DNA of 64,000 nt, taken from Hirsutella rhossiliensis. Taxonomy: Eukaryota > Ascomycota > Sordariomycetes > Hypocreales > Ophiocordycipitaceae. This document shows positions 63,607-64,000 of the stretch, one piece after another. The position numbers and the translations under genes were made by a program. Position 1 is the first letter of the stretch; the number at the start of each line of letters is the position of its first letter. Under the pieces are notes generated by a model. The model saw only the letters and a list, made by a program, of their open reading frames with translations. It was not told the DNA's origin and made no database searches. The stretch spans positions 10,602,001 to 10,666,000 of the forward strand of contig NW_025408667.1 of NCBI RefSeq assembly GCF_020360975.1. The letters are read 5' to 3'.

Positions 63607-64000
63607 ATGACTACGATCGAGCCGACCGAGCCCTATAGCCCTGAACCCGAGCCTATCGAGAATAGGGTTTTTTGCACTTATGCCGAGGCCCTTGAAGCCC
63701 TCAAGGATGATGAGCTTGCTCGCGGTTACGTGGCAGTTGCAAATAGCAAGACTGCCGGCAAGGCCAAGCGCAAAGAGGGCACGATCCGCTGCCAATACAG
63801 TGGCGGTTACAGACCTTGGCGAGAAAACGAGGGCAAGTACAAGACTTCGACGAGGAAGTCAGGATGTGACTTTTATAGTACTATCCGCTTCTATCGACCT
63901 ACAGTCATACAGAGTCACTCTCAAGGCCGCCTCCCACTCCCACGAACCTCTCTTTGCGCCTGCTGCTTCCTCTATCGTCCGTCAACGCAGCCAACGCAAA
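63607..64000 (+). CDS. Mutator-like (MULE) transposase N-terminus, partial
   Basis: ATG 63607 (MTTIEPTEPYSPEPEPIEN), open for about 100 codons: YAEALEALKDDELARGYVAV, NSKTAGKAKRKEGTIRCQYS, YRPWRENEGKYKTSTRKSG and CDFYSTIRFYRP. After one indel near 63.91 kb: RVTLKAASHSHEPLFAPA. The Cys pair and the H-x-H after VTL are the FAR1/WRKY-GCM1-type DNA-binding finger that starts fungal MULE transposases. The catalytic MULE domain would lie right of the window. The region just upstream (63534-63606) is its leader. Confidence 0.72.
   Translation, partial: MTTIEPTEPYSPEPEPIENRVFCTYAEALEALKDDELARGYVAVANSKTAGKAKRKEGTIRCQYSGGYRPWRENEGKYKTSTRKSGCDFYSTIRFYRPTVIQSHSQGRLPLPRTSLCACCFLYRPSTQPTQ

Noticed and set aside
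1..64000. CRISPR arrays, rRNA or tRNA genes
   Set aside because: No spaced identical repeats, no rRNA blocks and no tRNA cloverleaf noticed; the genome type is eukaryotic.

Overview
The window is a transposon-packed stretch of a filamentous ascomycete (Pezizomycotina) genome. The evidence is the element mix: chromodomain Ty3/gypsy, fungal Ty1/copia with a CGKxGCxSTxH zinc knuckle, Fot1/pogo DDE elements, hAT, a CCHC-bearing LINE ORF1, a Mutator-like N-terminus and Helitrons. Short 50-80 nt introns, a DUF3435 tyrosine recombinase gene and a fungal-type N-terminal-domain gene agree with this. I see no rRNA, tRNA or CRISPR, and little ordinary gene space.

Layout. 1-25.4 kb is a head-to-tail row of three minus-strand Helitrons. 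Their boundaries near 5.21, 16.89 and 25.36 kb share one hairpin and one 15-bp terminal motif. Helitron 1 (1-5.2 kb) leaves the window on the left. Helitron 3 (5.2-16.9 kb) is short: it keeps only the helicase C-terminus and holds a MYND zinc-finger gene at its 5' side. It was broken by copia-1 (5415-13236, 5-bp TSD TAATG), whose 3' LTR in turn received pogo-1. Helitron 2 (16.9-25.4 kb) is nearly full length. Helitrons 1 and 2 each carry the same extra gene on the opposite strand near their 5' end.

25.4-30.8 kb holds two hAT transposase C-termini around a copia fragment, then a lone LTR. 31.1-39.0 kb is a DUF3435 tyrosine recombinase gene of the Starship-captain superfamily on the minus strand, split by complete gypsy-1 (32483-37892, TSD CCTGC). 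Pogo-2 (39555-41962) has an intact DDE core with a C-terminal SAP motif and a second small ORF. 42.1-52.0 kb is rearranged retroelement material: a solo LTR, minus-strand gypsy-2 lacking its 5' end, two head-to-head copia-3 pieces, and a gypsy-2-type LTR with mismatched flanks.

52.0-59.5 kb is a host gene with a PF17111-like N-terminal fungal domain, split by plus-strand Helitron 4. Then come pogo-3, an ORF1-only LINE copy with 15-bp TSDs, an orphan pogo terminus, and the start of a Mutator-like transposase at the right edge.

Reading note: almost every element ORF is cut by single-base frameshifts. Pogo-1 and pogo-3 differ almost only in homopolymer lengths, so part of the apparent decay may be long-read assembly error. 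All domain names come from reading motifs by eye; no search was run.
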